Assembly: GCF_963082655.1 (NCBI RefSeq) | Contig: NC_081555.1 | Coordinates: forward strand, 28,133,266 to 28,197,265 | DNA from: Stomoxys calcitrans | Taxonomy: Eukaryota; Arthropoda; Insecta; Diptera; Muscidae | DNA: 64,000 bases | Reading direction: 5' to 3' | In this document: positions 47,281 to 59,245 of the stretch, in pieces | How the letters are laid out: every line of letters starts with the position of its first letter | Numbering within the stretch: the stretch's first letter is position 1 | Notes under the pieces: model-generated | Databases searched by the model: none | What the model saw: the letters and a program-made list of their open reading frames with translations, nothing else | Told to the model about the DNA's origin: nothing | Made by a program: the position numbers and the translations under genes

Positions 47281-50200
47281 TCCCCCCATAGGATTTTCGC
47301 CGTCCTACCGAGCGTTTCGCTGTTCCACAATGTTGAATGCGCATTCGTCGTCTACTGCCTTAACTCGGACTGCGTCGACCCGAAAGGCTTCGGGTTAACC
47401 AAGTTTATTGACGGCAGTCCTCTGGCCTTCACCGCCAAATCCCTTACTCCGTTTTGGCCCCGCACCCAAACGATTTGTCGCTCTGGTAATCTTCCTTGAG
47501 CCGGGTGTAATGCACATCCCATTAAGCTTCCGCTTTTTTACGACGTGCTCTGTCAAAAAGTCTGCGAACCTCTTTCCCAATATTGCGAATCTCCCTGGTC
47601 ATTCAGGAGTTTTCTTGGGCTGATTTCCTTTACCGAAGAGGACAACTATCTTCGAAGGACCCCACCAGTGCAGTCGTAATCCTGATGACATATTCGTCAA
47701 TGTCTTCTATGCTTGGACAATCTAAATGACGTCAGACTAACTAATGAGGAAGAGACGGGTAAACCAGAGGGATGCGAAATTCGTCTCCAGCTTTTTAGTA
47801 AAGGTGATGTTTCCGATTCAGATGGCAATGAAACAGCCACCGCAGCTGAATCGAAAGATGAAGACAGCAGGTTGACGACAGAAGTGAGGGAGGGTTTTGC
47901 TAACTTCACAAGATGACCAAGAAGGCAATCCGAGGCATGACGAAGGAGACAGAGGAGTATGCACCGATAGCGCAATCGGGCGAAAGTCTAGGATGCTGGA
48001 AGGGAAAGAACTGCTGGCATTCCAGCCACTTCTACGAAAGCTGGAAAGAGAATCAAATCGAGAGATGAAGACAGCGGGATAACAGCAGAAGTGAGCGAGG
48101 GCTTTGCTAACCTCACAAGATGACCAAGAAAGCAATCCGGGGCATGACGAAGGGGACAGAGGAGTATGCACCGATAGTGCAATCGGGCGAAAGTCTAGGA
48201 TGCTGGAAGGGAAAGAACTGCTGGCATTCCAGGCGCTTCTACGAAAGCTGAAAAGAGAATCAGATCTTCCGATTCTACAACGCTGAAAAAGAGCTCCCCG
48301 CTTTCAAGTACTCTGGAAAGACCAATCCAGTCCTCCCGCAACGGAGACTCCAGTTAGTTTCTTGTGGAGGGAGACAAAGTCGGAGCAGGAACGAAGGAAG
48401 CATGCACAACCCCCGAATATTCATGGAGGTCTGCGATTTCCAAAAGGACTCCAAAGCCATCACGAAAGGAGAAAATGATCACCAAAAAAGTAAGAAGCCG
48501 CCCTCTTACGCTAGATTGACGGAAGCACACCAGAGATGAGCTGACGTATGCAGCCATCGATAACGGCAGTGTATCAGGAAGGATTTCACCACAACACCGA
48601 TATCAAGTGGAGGATCTGGTTAATGAGCGGATTTTTGAACATGTGTGGAACTCTGAAGAGGGATCCCCATACAAATTATGCTCGTCACGGGAAAGCTGTG
48701 AGCACCACACAGGCTGGAAAATTGAGGTCTGATCTGTGGTGTTCATTGCTGTCACGTGAAGATAAGCTGCGAGCTATCGGGCGCGTTCACAGGTTGCGGG
48801 TAGTGGAATGCTTCACACGGATTAGCTGCAACGACAGTGACGAACAATCAGCGGTATCTAGTGGAGAGTCTCAGTGAGAGGCCGGGCGGCAGTGGCTCAT
48901 ATACAAATACTGAGTGGCTATGATGCTCGATATGACAAGACGGGTTAATGGGGCCTTTAAATAACCAATGACCAGCCTGTTCCCGTGACGATCGGTCCTT
49001 TGGCCGGAGAGAGCTTGCCTCACCTCATGTGGAGGTGGCGATCCTCGTGGCTACAACAACAACATGACTGCGTGTATAGAGAGGACATCTTTACGCTGCA
49101 TTTTGCGTCAAAAGAATGTATTGATGCCGTCAAAAACCTCGTCGGAAGTATCCACACTCCCTGGGGCGCAAAGCTCGACCTGGCAAGAAAGGTGGACAAC
49201 CCCCAGCTTACAAAGGCAAGGGTCTTCATCAAGGGATGGGGCAGCAAATTCGCGACGGAACTCATGTTCGGATTCTTGGCCAAGCAAAACCAAGTTTAAG
49301 TGAAAAGCCTCACCAGAGAAATGGGAGGTCTTTCACAGGAGGGAACTCTCCTTATCCAGCAAAGATCCTCATATTGGGACATCATACCGTGCAGTGGCAG
49401 ATGACTTAATACCGCCCAACAGACAGGGAGCCGACAACGAGAATATCACTGACTCTCTCAATATTGGGAATTCAAGGATAAGTAAAGATCCTAATACTAA
49501 AATATCAGACAGTCGAGGTGCGAGAGACTCAACACATGCTAACGAACAGGGACCCAACGATGGAACCATCAACGACTTTCTCAAGACTCGAAAGACTAGG
49601 ATAGGCAAAGATCCTTATATTGGAATATCAGGCAATGCAGGGACAGGAATCTCAATGAAGCCTAACGACCAGGGAGTCGAAGATGAGACAGACCAACTGC
49701 TCAAATGCAAACAGCATGCCTATGTCAGGGGAAGGTCGGTGGAGAATGCCCTGCACAAGGTTGTGCATAAAATAGATGGCATCCTTCGATGCCAAAATGT
49801 ACACACTGGCGGTATGCATTGACATCGATGGGGCTTAGTCCAGTACCGGGTTGACCCGGTCCTTAGAGACTGGATAAACCATATGCTAAGGGACAGGAAG
49901 ATAAATTGTGTGTCCCATGGCATAAATATCAGGGAGAAAGTGGCGCAAGGCACACCACAGGGTGGCATTCTATTGCCACTGCTATGGGCGACCACCGTAA
50001 ATAACCCATTACGGATACTGATTGAGAAATGATTTAAACAGACGATGTTCTTACACTTCTACTGTTGGTTAATATCCGAATCAGCTATTCGGAAATGCCG
50101 AAAGAGTCTTGCAGATGGCATACTGGGCTGGGCTCAATGCCTCAATGTTAACCCAGAAAAGACTGAAATCTGATTTCTAAGGGGTAAGGAAGAGCCGAAA

Positions 50201-51180
50201 GGGTCTTGCAGATGGCATACGACTCGGCTAGAGCCAGAGGTCTCAATGTGAAGCCGGAGAAAACTGAAATATGCATGTTCACGAGGAAGACGAAGGTGGG
50301 ACAATTTAATGCACCACATTTCCTCAATGAAAAACGATTTCCATGTCTGACAAGGTCAAATACTTAGGAGTGATCTTGGACAGGAAACTGAACTGAAAGT
50401 ATCACATTCAGGAGCGTACTGAGAAAACTTACAGACTTTGGGCACTATGTAGACTGACTCTAAATGGGGTCTGAATCCGAGGATAGTCCACTGGCTCTAC
50501 AGAAGCGTGATTAGACCTATTCTTACTTACGCCTCAGTAATTTGGTGTACTGCTATGGAGAAAAAGTGCAACATTAGGACCATACAACAAGTTCAGAGAA
50601 CATGGTATCTTGACATAGGCGGAGCGATGAGCATCACGCCCACTAGGGCACTGGATACTATTCTAGATATCCGACAAATAAAATGTGAGGCAAACACTGC
50701 GGCTATGAGACTTAAGGCGATGGGAGAATGGATTGGGGATGGGAGCAGCTCATACCATCGCGGTATAATCGAGGCGACGATAGAGATCCTGGAAGAAGGG
50801 GAAACGGTTTCCGATCGGATGCCTGAGACAACACTTGAGGTCGAGTGCGCAGCACAGTCTTGGAATGACGGAATCCTAGTATTGCCATCTGGAAGATCAT
50901 GTTACACGGATGGATCAAAGCTAGAGGAAAGAGTGGGCCTGGGGATTTACATTGAGAACCCAAGAACTGAGATCTGTTTTGACCATATCTGACCTGTTTT
51001 GACCATATCTGATCTGTCTGACCATAATAGGGTCCTGCAGGCCAAAAACCCGGGCGATCACGGAATGTATGAGGTAGTGTGGTGTTATCGCGAGGACGTC
51101 GAGTGTGGACATCTTTAGGTACAGTAAACTGGCCATCAGGACGGTAAGGTCTCGAACAGTCTTGGAGTATAAAGAGAACA
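47281..51180 (+). pseudogene. Large decayed non-LTR retrotransposon (ORF1, RT, RNase H)
   Basis: Pieces appear in element order on the plus strand. At 49060-49300 is an ORF1-like domain (TLHFASKECIDAVKNLVGSI and ARVFIKGWGSKFATELM), similar in style to the DUF4780 region. At 49690-50040 are reverse transcriptase blocks (QHAYVRGRSVENALHKVVHK and EKVAQGTPQGGI). At 50500-50600 is VIRPILTYASVIWC. At 50870-50990 is an RNase H start (GRSCYTDGSKLEERVGLGIY) with the catalytic aspartate in YTDGS. Many stops and frameshifts occur. It lies opposite in strand to the host gene, in its intron. Confidence 0.8.
47850..48262. repeat. 207-bp tandem duplication
   Basis: The block with GATGACCAAGAAGGCAATCC and GGATGCTGGAAGGGAAAGAA occurs twice with a 207-base step, and the two copies differ at few positions. 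It lies in the 5' part of the retrotransposon and keeps frame (207 is 69 codons). Confidence 0.88.
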
Positions 51181-51183
51181 CCC

Positions 51184-52155
51184 TTTGTTTGGATACTCAG
51201 TTCAACCATCGGCCAGCAGTCGCTCTGCAATTCTAATAAGCCAGTGTGCAACGGAAACTCACCATTCGGTATTTGCACTGCTCTCATACTTTGACACGCA
51301 GAGCATGGTCAGACCAAATACAGAGTGGGAGAAATTATATCGCGGTGGTGGTTAACTTATACTGTGCTGGTATGGCAAATTAAAGTTATATGACGCCACA
51401 AACAGGTTGACAGCTCTTAGAAATTCTCAAGAAATTCCACTGGAATTTCATTTTTGATATGGCCAGCACCGGCCGATATCTCAAACTCTGTCTTATATGA
51501 CTTTGTCGTTTACTTCTAACATAGAGTTGGGCTTAGGTTAGAAAACATTCTCATAGAGAACGTTCGGACGATGAAATTGGCCTCGCTTTTGTTTGGATAC
51601 TCAGTTCAACCATCGGCCAGCAGTCGCTCTGCAATTCTAATAAGCCAGTGTGCAACGGAAACTCACCATTCGGTATTTGCACTGCTCTCATACTTTGAAA
51701 CGCAGAGCATGGGCGGATCAAATACAGAGTGGGAGAAATAATATCACGGTGATGGTTAACTTATACTGTGCTGGTATGGCAAATTAAAGTTATATGACGT
51801 AACAAACAGGATGACAGCTCTTAGAAATTCTCAAGAAATTCCACTGGAATTTCAGTTTTGATTTGGCCAGCACCGGCCGATATCTCAAACTCTGTCTTAT
51901 ATGACTTTGTCGTTTACTTCTAACATAGAGTTGGGCTTAGGTTAGGAAACATTCTCATAGAGAACGTTCGGACGACGAAATTGTGCTCGCTTTTGTTGGG
52001 ATGCTCAGTTCAACCATCGGCCTGCAGTCGCTTTGCAATTCTAATAAGCCAGTGTGAAACTGAAACTAGCCATTCGGTATATGCACTGCTCTCATACTTT
52101 GACACGCAGAGCATGGACGGATCAAATACAGAGTGGGAGAAATTATATCGCGGTG
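51184..52155. repeat. 404-bp tandem repeat, units 1 and 2 and part of 3
   Basis: Unit starts at 51184, 51588 and 51992 each read TTTGTT(T)GGGATxCTCAGTTCAACCA-like sequence, and share CCACTGGAATTTCA and AGAACGTTCGGACGA. The third unit is split by a retrotransposon end at 52156 and resumes at about 52796. Confidence 0.9.
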
Positions 52156-52795
52156 GTGGTTGTTGTTGTTGTAGCAGTTTATTGTGTACTATCTTTCGTC
52201 TGCTTGATTCTGTTGAGTGTCAAGACCCAGGAACTCCGCGACTAAGATGGGGTGCGTCCACAGGGATCTGGGTCTGAGTCGAGTGAGTCTGGCCGGGCAG
52301 TTAAACAGGTGACGTGTATCGTGCGGTCCCTGGTTACAATCGGGTCATACATCTTGCACGTCGGCACCAATCCTAGCTCTGTGGGAATTGAGGCGGCTGC
52401 ATCTGCCAGAACGTAATTGAGCCAGAACCACTCTGGTTTGCCGGGGGAGGTCGATTTCTTCGGGTGCAATGGGTGGCGGTCGTTCTCCAAGGACTACATT
52501 CACCCGGTAGCCAATTAACGCGTCTGCTACCGTGTCTGCATGAATGTTGTTCACACCCGCTTGATATGCCGCTTGATCTAGAGGTTCTCTCTTGTAGCGC
52601 TGGACCTCACGCTCTAGATCGTGTAGATCTACCTTAAGGCTTCTGGGCGGTGGGTATCTATCCACAAGCAATACCCAAAAGGTATTGCTTAGACAGCATG
52701 TAGTTATGTCTTCGCTCTGGTAGGATCTTTGTCTCCTGATGGAGGTGGTCCACATGAGAACTGGGGAGACAGCCCGTCGCAGTTCGGAGGGCGGC
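52156..52795 (-). pseudogene. Inserted non-LTR 3' end with target-site duplication
   Basis: On the minus strand it encodes DLEREVQRYKREPLDQAAYQ, VLGERPPPIAPEEID and the C-terminal region, ending in a CTACAACAACAACAACCA-type tail. Flanks ATCGCGGTGGTGGTT (52147-52161) and ATCGCGGTGTTGGTT (52796-52810) look like a ~15-base target-site duplication with one change. It is 5' truncated, as usual for these elements. It is a near twin of 40485-41135. Confidence 0.85.
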
Positions 52796-52810
52796 ATCGC
52801 GGTGTTGGTT

Positions 52811-53180
52811 TACTTATATTGTGCTGGCAACCTCGAAAAAGAAAATCTAAGTTAGGAGTTCCATGTTACTTACAAAATCCTTAATTGTTTGCCATGCCAC
52901 CACATAGATGGACTTAGTTGGCAGTAATCTAAGGACATGATAGGAGCTGAAGCTGATTCTAAAGTTACTTAACCAAGTCTTAGATTATGAATAAAAACGG
53001 TTCTGTTCCTTAAATCCTGGATATAGGCATTTAAAGCTATGCCTGAAAACACCTTGAAACCATCAACAACAAAATCAAGCAATAAAAAAACCCGATAATA
53101 GCTTCCTTTAGCTAGAAGCCACATGGTGTCTACATGAAAATCTAAGCATTTTGAACTTTAAAGGTTCTTTTAGCCAGCAC
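52811..53180. other. Intron DNA next to exon 5
   Basis: This holds the tail of the third 404-bp unit and then unique-looking intron sequence. I see no exon. Confidence 0.5.
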
Positions 53181-53650
53181 CTGCCCTCTAAATGACGTTG
53201 CTCGTGCTTTTTCAGCAGTGACTCCTGATTGAACGAACTCGGACAGATATTGCATTTGTATTTGAATTCTTCGTGCATCTTCAAGTGCGTCTCCAGATGC
53301 GTTTGCTGCAAGAATTTCTCATCACATTTCGTACATTCGAAGGGATATTGCAGGCCGTGCGTTTTCATGTGCGTATGCAGTTGCGATTGCTGTTTGAACG
53401 TTTTCTCCGGACAACGGGGACAATAGTAGCCGGTGATGCCCGCATGTGCCTGCAGATGCTGATTGAGCGAGGTGACCTGGGTGAATTTCTTCGGACATTG
53501 ATTGCAACAGTATTGCTGGACTTTGTGGTGGGTTTTCATGTGATTATTGAGATTAGTGACCTGGGCAAAGGAGCGTCCACACTCCGGTTCGATGCACACA
53601 AAAGGCCGTTCGCCCGTATGCAGTCGTCGATGATTGTTGAGGTTGGTAAT
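53181..53650 (-). CDS. Zinc-finger gene exon 5 (fingers 3 to 8)
   Basis: This is the main DNA-binding exon. A TTTTTCGCAG acceptor is followed in phase 0 by ITNLNNHRRLH, completing finger 3, and the consensus linker TGERPFV. Finger 4 has a longer C-X4-C spacing (CIEPEC). Finger 5 is CNQC...HLQAH. Finger 6 has C-X2-C with an extra residue before the phenylalanine (CPRCPEKTF). Finger 7 is CTKC...HLKMH and finger 8 is CNIC...HEQRH. Each keeps the cysteine and histidine pairs and the hydrophobic core. The exon stops in phase 2 at GGCAG/GTGCTG. Without that splice the frame would run on about 24 residues to a stop at 53108. The next coding exon lies 7.8 kb away, beyond a transposon-filled intron. 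Confidence 0.93.
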
Positions 53651-53706
53651 CTGCGAAAAAAAAACAACAGAGGATGTTAGCTATAGCAAACAATTCCAAG
53701 CGACTA

Positions 53707-53847
<141 letters not shown>

Positions 53848-53918
53848 TTAAAATTTAATATTTTTTTTTTTTTTTTTGCCAGGGTTACCCCTTTTTGTTT
53901 GTGTTTCTTGGGATTTAC

Positions 53919-54051
53919 CTTTATTACAATAATTACAAACAAATTTTCTTTCGGCCGCATGATTACGTATGTGTGTTATCAAGGAGGACTTCCTTGAGAA
54001 TGTCTTATTACACAAAGGACATGAGCCTTCTTCGTTAAATATTAAGTCCAC
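53919..54051 (-). CDS. Zinc-finger gene exon 3 (finger 1 and half of finger 2)
   Basis: The exon follows a CCTTAG acceptor and starts in phase 0 with VDLIFNEEGSC. It encodes finger 1 (CPLCNKTF...HIRNH, a C-X2-C-X12-H-X3-H pattern). It then encodes the linker AAERKF and the first half of finger 2 (CNYCNK). The exon ends one base into a glycine codon at a donor reading AAAG then GTAAAT. The split glycine codon is completed by the next exon, which restores the KGFTQ of finger 2. Splitting fingers inside the FTQ segment recurs at the next junction, which supports a real multi-exon finger array. No stop or frameshift is present. Confidence 0.9.
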
Positions 54052-54845
54052 CTAAGGAAAAAATTTTGCGTAAGATTTTCGGAAAAGGAAAAGCGAAATG
54101 TAGGATAGATGTGATAGTCAGAGTAGCAGTTGTAGAGAGTTGAAGGGAAAATGTGTTTTCATGTTCTTCTAACTAGTAAGGGGGAGTGTGAATGGGTGTG
54201 TGTGTGTGTTGGTGTTGGTGTTGGTGATGATGTCTTTGTTTGCTAAAAGATCACAGCAAGAGATTGAAAGAGAGTATGTGGTTTGATTTTGGTGTAGTAT
54301 GTTGAGGGAGACTGGGAAGATTTCACCGAGTGGTAGTAGTAGTAGTAGTGGTGTGCGATTGCGAATCTCTCAAAACTTAAGGACACCGAAATATACACGC
54401 TCTTTCTTTAAGAGTTATAAAAGGCCAATTGCAAAATTTTGATTTTTCGTTTTTCTTTTTTACAACAAAGTTTTTTTTTTTTTACAAAACTATTATAGAA
54501 ACATATATTGCCAAACAATTCATATGGTAAGCTTGCGTTTTAAGCTTTTTTGGAGTCTTAATAATAATATTAAAGTTTTTTCGATTTAAATTTAGTATAA
54601 TAATAAAAATATATGTTTTTTGTTTTATAACATTTAGTAATATTTAAAAAATAGGGATTATTCCCTCACATAGTTTTGATCAAATATTTGGTACACCAAT
54701 TTTCCATCACCTATCATAAGAAAAACCTGAATCTCTTAACATAAGATAATCCTCTTGGACTCTTTGCCCCTTCTACATTATCTGCATCAGACCAAAATGT
54801 GTAACGCATAAAAGGAGGCCTTTCCAAAGTCTTGGAGCATGTACG
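54052..54845. other. Intron DNA upstream of exon 3
   Basis: AT-rich, with a TG run at about 54196-54220, a GTAGTAGTAGTAGTAG run at 54333 and T tracts. No additional coding exon is convincing. Confidence 0.5.
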
Positions 54846-55623
54846 TACGAGGGTTGCCTTATATATTTTGGGATTATACAACTCTTGTGTTGTAATCTGC
54901 CAACTGACAGCTCAATCGTAAAGCTTGAAATTTTTGAGGTTATACGTACTCAGAACGTTTTGACATACGAGCGATATTTGTATTGTTTACAGTAACTTAA
55001 AAGATTCGTCTCGCCTAAAAAATAGAATCAAATCGTGAACATTTTCGTGCGATTATTATTTAGTCCTTGAGCATGTATGTACGAGGGTTGCCTTATATAT
55101 TTTGGGATTATACAACTCTTGTGTTGCAATCTGCCAACTGACAGCTCTATCGTAAAGCTTGAAATTTTTAAGGTTATACGTACTCAGAACGTTTTGACAT
55201 ACGAGCGATATTTATACGTACTCAGAACGTTTTGACATACGAGCGATATTTGTATTGTTTACAGTAACTTAAAAGATTCGTCTCGCCTAAAAAATAGAAT
55301 CAAATCGTGAACATTTTCGTGCGATTATTATTTAGTCCTGGAGCATGTATGTACGAGGGTTGCCTTATATATTTTGGGATTATACAACTCTTGTGTTGCA
55401 ATCTGCCAACTGACAGCTCTATCGTAAAGCTTGAAATTTTTAAGGTTATACGTACTCAGAACGTTTTGACATACGAGCGATATTTATACGTACTCAGAAC
55501 GTTTTGACATACGAGCGATATTTGTATTGTTTACAGTAACTTAAAAGATTCGTCTCGCCTAAAAAATAGAATCAAATCGTGAACATTTTCGTGCGATTAT
55601 TATTTAGTCCTGGAGCATGTATG
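54846..55623 (+). repeat. Three extra tandem copies of the mariner 5' end
   Basis: Copies start at 54846, 55080 and 55352, each with TACGAGGGTTGCCTTATATA, and end in GCGATTATTATTTAGTCC then TxGAGCATGTATG. The step is 234 and then 272 bases. The longer units contain a 38-base internal duplication around ACGTTTTGACATACGAGCG. Confidence 0.93.
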
Positions 55624-55625
55624 TA

Positions 55626-56857
55626 CGAGGGTTGCCTTATATATTTTGGGATTATACAACTCTTGTGTTGCAATCTGCCAACTGACAGCACTATCGTAAA
55701 GCTTGAAATTTTTAAGGTTATACGTACTCAGAACGTTTTGACATACGAGCGATATTTGTATTGTTTACAGTAACTTAAAAGATTCGTCTCGCCTAAAAAA
55801 TAGAATCAAATCGTGAACATTTTCGTGCGATTATTATTTACAACTTTCGACGTGGATTCGACTCGACAACAGTGTATTGATGAACTTAAATTAAATTTTT
55901 CGCGATGAAGATCCATCAAGGACCAGTGTTTATCTATGATTTTGTGAATTCAACCAAGGCCGTAGTTCACTTCAAGACCAATTTGGTTCAGCTCGTCTGA
56001 TATTGCAAGATTGTCATGTGACCTATCGCGAGACTAAGACCACCTTAGGCATTAGTGGGACCAGCATACATTCAATATTGCATGAACTTGACCGTCAAAA
56101 AAATTTGTCCGCTTTGGATCCCGCACAATATGTCACTCGCTCAAAAAAAAGGCTCGTGCCGATTGGTCGAAAGGAATGCTCCAAAAATATGATCACGGTG
56201 CTTCGAAACGCATCGTGACAGGTGTTAAATCGTGGATTTAAGCGTATGAGCCCGAAAGTAAACAACAGTCGACTGTATGGGTATTTCAAGCTGAGCCAAA
56301 TCCAACCTCGCGCACGAAACACTTCCTAGCAAATGATCGGCTGTTGTTTGGAAAAACTGAACATCTTGCAATCGTACCACTAGAACAAGGCAGAACAACC
56401 AATTCTGAGTGGTACACAACCAATTGTTTGCCAGTTGTCTCTTCTAAGAAATCTGGAAAACCAACTGCCGGAGACGGATAACTCTTCACCACGACAATAC
56501 GAGCTCTCACACATCGGCTCAAGCAACTGTAGTTTTGAGCACTGAAAACCTCAATTTGATAAATCATATGCCGTATAGTCCTGACTAGGCACCGAATGAC
56601 TTCTTTTTATTTCCGTATGTAAAAAATAAAATGAGAGGTCAAAGTTTTTCGAAACCAGAAGAAGCGGTTGATGCGTTCAGAATGCATGTTTTGGACATAC
56701 CTCAATCAGAGTGGCAAAAATGCTTCGACAATTGGTTCAAACGCATGCAAAAGTGTTAACATCTGAATGGGAAATATTTTGAAAAACAATAAAGCGATCA
56801 TCGATGAGTAAAATTTGTTTTTATTCTCTGATCCCGAAATATAAAAGGCAACCCTCG
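55626..56857 (+). mobile_element. Mariner transposon, 1.23 kb, defective
   Basis: Terminal inverted repeats CGAGGGTTGCCTTATATATT and AATATAxAAGGCAACCCTCG flank the element, with TA on both sides. The interior encodes a broken mariner transposase. Segments include QHQGPVFIYDF-like text upstream, YEPESKQQSTVWVFQAEPNP, HHDNTSSHTS and PYSPD-stop-APNDFFLFP. The spacing of 34 residues between the aspartates of HHDN and APND fits the mariner D,D34D class. The C-terminus reads SEWQKCFDNWFKRMQKC then a stop. Several frameshifts and stops abolish function. It lies in the intron upstream of exon 3. Confidence 0.92.
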
Positions 56858-56859
56858 TA

Positions 56860-58575
56860 TAAATGGGCTACATCAAATTATTGACCGATATGGACCGTAG
56901 TTGTCACGCCGTACAAGTCATAGAAAAATATCACCTCGAAAATTTCAGGCAAAAATTTCAAAAGGCTCAGAAAGTCAAATTGGAAGATTCGCTTTATATG
57001 GCAGCTATATCAGGTCATGAACCGATTTATATACGATTGGAAGTCATACCAAAATGACATACGCAAAATGTCAGCCAAAGTGAATAAGAATTACTCCGTC
57101 AAGGACTCAAGAAGTCAAATCAGGAGAACGGTTTATATGACAGCTATATTAGCATAGGTTAGGTTAGGTTGAATGGGTCGCCCACCAAAGGTGAGTTCAC
57201 TCGGAGGCCAGCTTGGCCCATTGTGGTACCCTAGAGAGAGAAAGGGAAGAAAATGTGAAACCTCGTACTAGAGGTTATACACGAATAAAAGAAAAAGACA
57301 GGAGGAGTGGAGAAACCCAAGCAGGAGGCGAAGAACCGCCCGTCCCTATAGTAGGATATTATATGCGCAAATTTTCAGCCAAATCGGATAAGAATTGCTC
57401 CCTCCAGAAGCTCAAGAAGTCTATTCTGGAGATCGGTTTATATGGCAGCTATATCAGGTTATCAACCGATTTAGACCGTATTTGGCACAGTTGTTGGAAG
57501 CCAAAACAAACCACTTCATACAAAATTTCAGCCAAATTGGATAATAATTGCGCCCTCTAGCGGCTCAAGAAGTCAAGATCCGAGATCGGTTTATATGGCA
57601 GGTGTAACAAGTTTTGAACCGATTTGAACCATACTAAGCTTAGTTTTTGGAAGTCATAACAAAACACCTCATACAAAATTTCAGACCAATTGAATAATAA
57701 TTGCGCCCTCTAGCGGCTCAAGAAGTCAAGATCCGAGATCGGTTCATATGGCAGCTAAAATTAAAGCTTCTAGGAGTCGAACAACAACGATTATCGAGAG
57801 ACTGGAATAAACTGGATAAAAATTGCGGATCAATTTGTAAGGGATCAAGAATTCAAATCGGGGTATCGATTTATATGGGAGCTAAATTAGGTTGTAGACC
57901 GATTTAGACCGTTCTATGCACAGTTGTTGGAAGTCATAGCAGAACATTACATGAAAAATTTCAGCAAAATCGGACAAAAATTGCGGCTTGTAAGGGCTTA
58001 AGAAGTGAAATCGGTTTATATGGGAGGTATATCAGGGTTTCGACCGATTTAGACCGTACTAAGCAGAGTTATTGAAAGTCATAACAAAATACTTTGTGCA
58101 AAATTTCAACAAAATCGGACAAATATTGCGGCTTGTAGGGGATCAAGAATTCAAATCGGGGCATCGGTTTATATGGGAGCTATATCAGATTATAGGCCCA
58201 TGTGGACCGTACTTGGCACAGCTGTTGAAATCATAACAGAATCCTACATGGAAAATTTCAGATAAATCGGACAAAAATTGCGACTTCTAGGGGCTCAAGA
58301 AGTCAAATCGGGAGATCAGTTTATATAGGAGCTATATCTAAATCTGAACCGATATGGCCCATTTGCAATCCCCAACGACCTACATCAATATTAAGTATAT
58401 GCAGCATATTTCATATTTCGTGATTTTGACAGACGGACATGGCTAGATCGACTCAGAACGTCAATAAGATCAAGAATATATATACTCTATGGGGTCTTGG
58501 ACGAATATTTCGAGGTGTTACAAACGGATTGACTAGATTAGTATACCCCCAACCTATGGTGGTGGGTATAAAAAT
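56860..58575. mobile_element. Helentron-like element, family A (with insertion)
   Basis: About eight units of 150 to 160 bases carry CGGTTTATATGGGAGCTATA, TTTCAGCCAAATCGGA and GCGCCCTCTAGCGGCTCAAG. It ends with GACAGACGGACATGGCTAGA and CCCCCAACCTATGGTGGTGGGTATAAAAA. The mariner abuts its left side. A foreign segment interrupts it at 57152-57355. Confidence 0.8.
57152..57355 (-). mobile_element. Short retrotransposon 3' fragment with AACCTAACCT tail
   Basis: On the plus strand it begins AGGTTAGGTTAGGTTGAATG then GGTCGCCCACCAAAGGTGAG, matching bases 45-120 of the window. On the minus strand the AACCTAACCTAACCT is the 3' tail. It has no coding capacity. Confidence 0.7.
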
Positions 58576-58679
58576 ATCCGCCACCAAATCATTATTCAAC
58601 CCTTATTCTTCACTACTTGAACCGCGGAGGATATTTCTAGTTAAGGGGGATTTTAAAAGGATCAAGATCCAATTTTGAG

Positions 58680-59245
58680 TCCCAATGCTCCTGAATGTGG
58701 CATTTCCAGTTAATTTTCCTATCCAAGATCTCTCCCGAATTCTTTTCGGTTCTCAAGAAAAGGTATGTCCCAAAGGACAACGAATGATAGATGGTCACAA
58801 AGAGGGGGCTGTGAGCATTCCAAAACTATGTGGCCTTATCTAGAATTGAAGAGGTCTACCGCTCTGCTGTCATTGGCTAGAACAAACGTCTCAGTCATTG
58901 TGTCCGTCATGATAGGGCACTGTCGAATCGGAATACATGCTGACAGACTGAAGATTGTCAGCAACGACTTTTGCAGAAGGACATTTTGTAAGGACATCGG
59001 AGAAGAAGAACACCTTCTGTGTGTGTGTGTGTTCCGCACTAGCAGTAAGAAGGAGTTCCACTTTAGGTTCTCATTTCTTTGAGAACCTGTCTGATTTAGC
59101 GGATGTGAACATTCGCAAGTTATTGGGCTTTTTAAAGCGATCTGGATGGTTCCTCCTTCTTCTATTCCTGAGGTATCACAATGGACGAAAACGTCTAAGT
59201 GAGTCTGATTGCAGACTGCCACTTAAATCTAACCTAACCTTACAT
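58680..59245 (+). pseudogene. Non-LTR C-terminal region with AACCTAACCT tail
   Basis: Plus-strand frames give IVSVMIGHCRIGIHADRLKI-type text, NDFCRRTFCKDIGEEEHLLC and ADVNIRKLLGFLKRSGWF, the usual end of RNase H-bearing non-LTR proteins. A TG expansion at 59018-59030 breaks the frame within the cysteine motif. The fragment ends TCTAACCTAACC, the same tail as elsewhere in the window. Confidence 0.8.

Noticed and set aside
50712..51287. 191-codon minus-strand open frame
   Set aside because: It lies antisense to the retrotransposon RNase H region, whose plus-strand motifs are convincing.
53273..53680. 135-codon plus-strand frame over the zinc-finger exons
   Set aside because: Shadow of the minus-strand finger array; repeated residues mirror the C2H2 periodicity.
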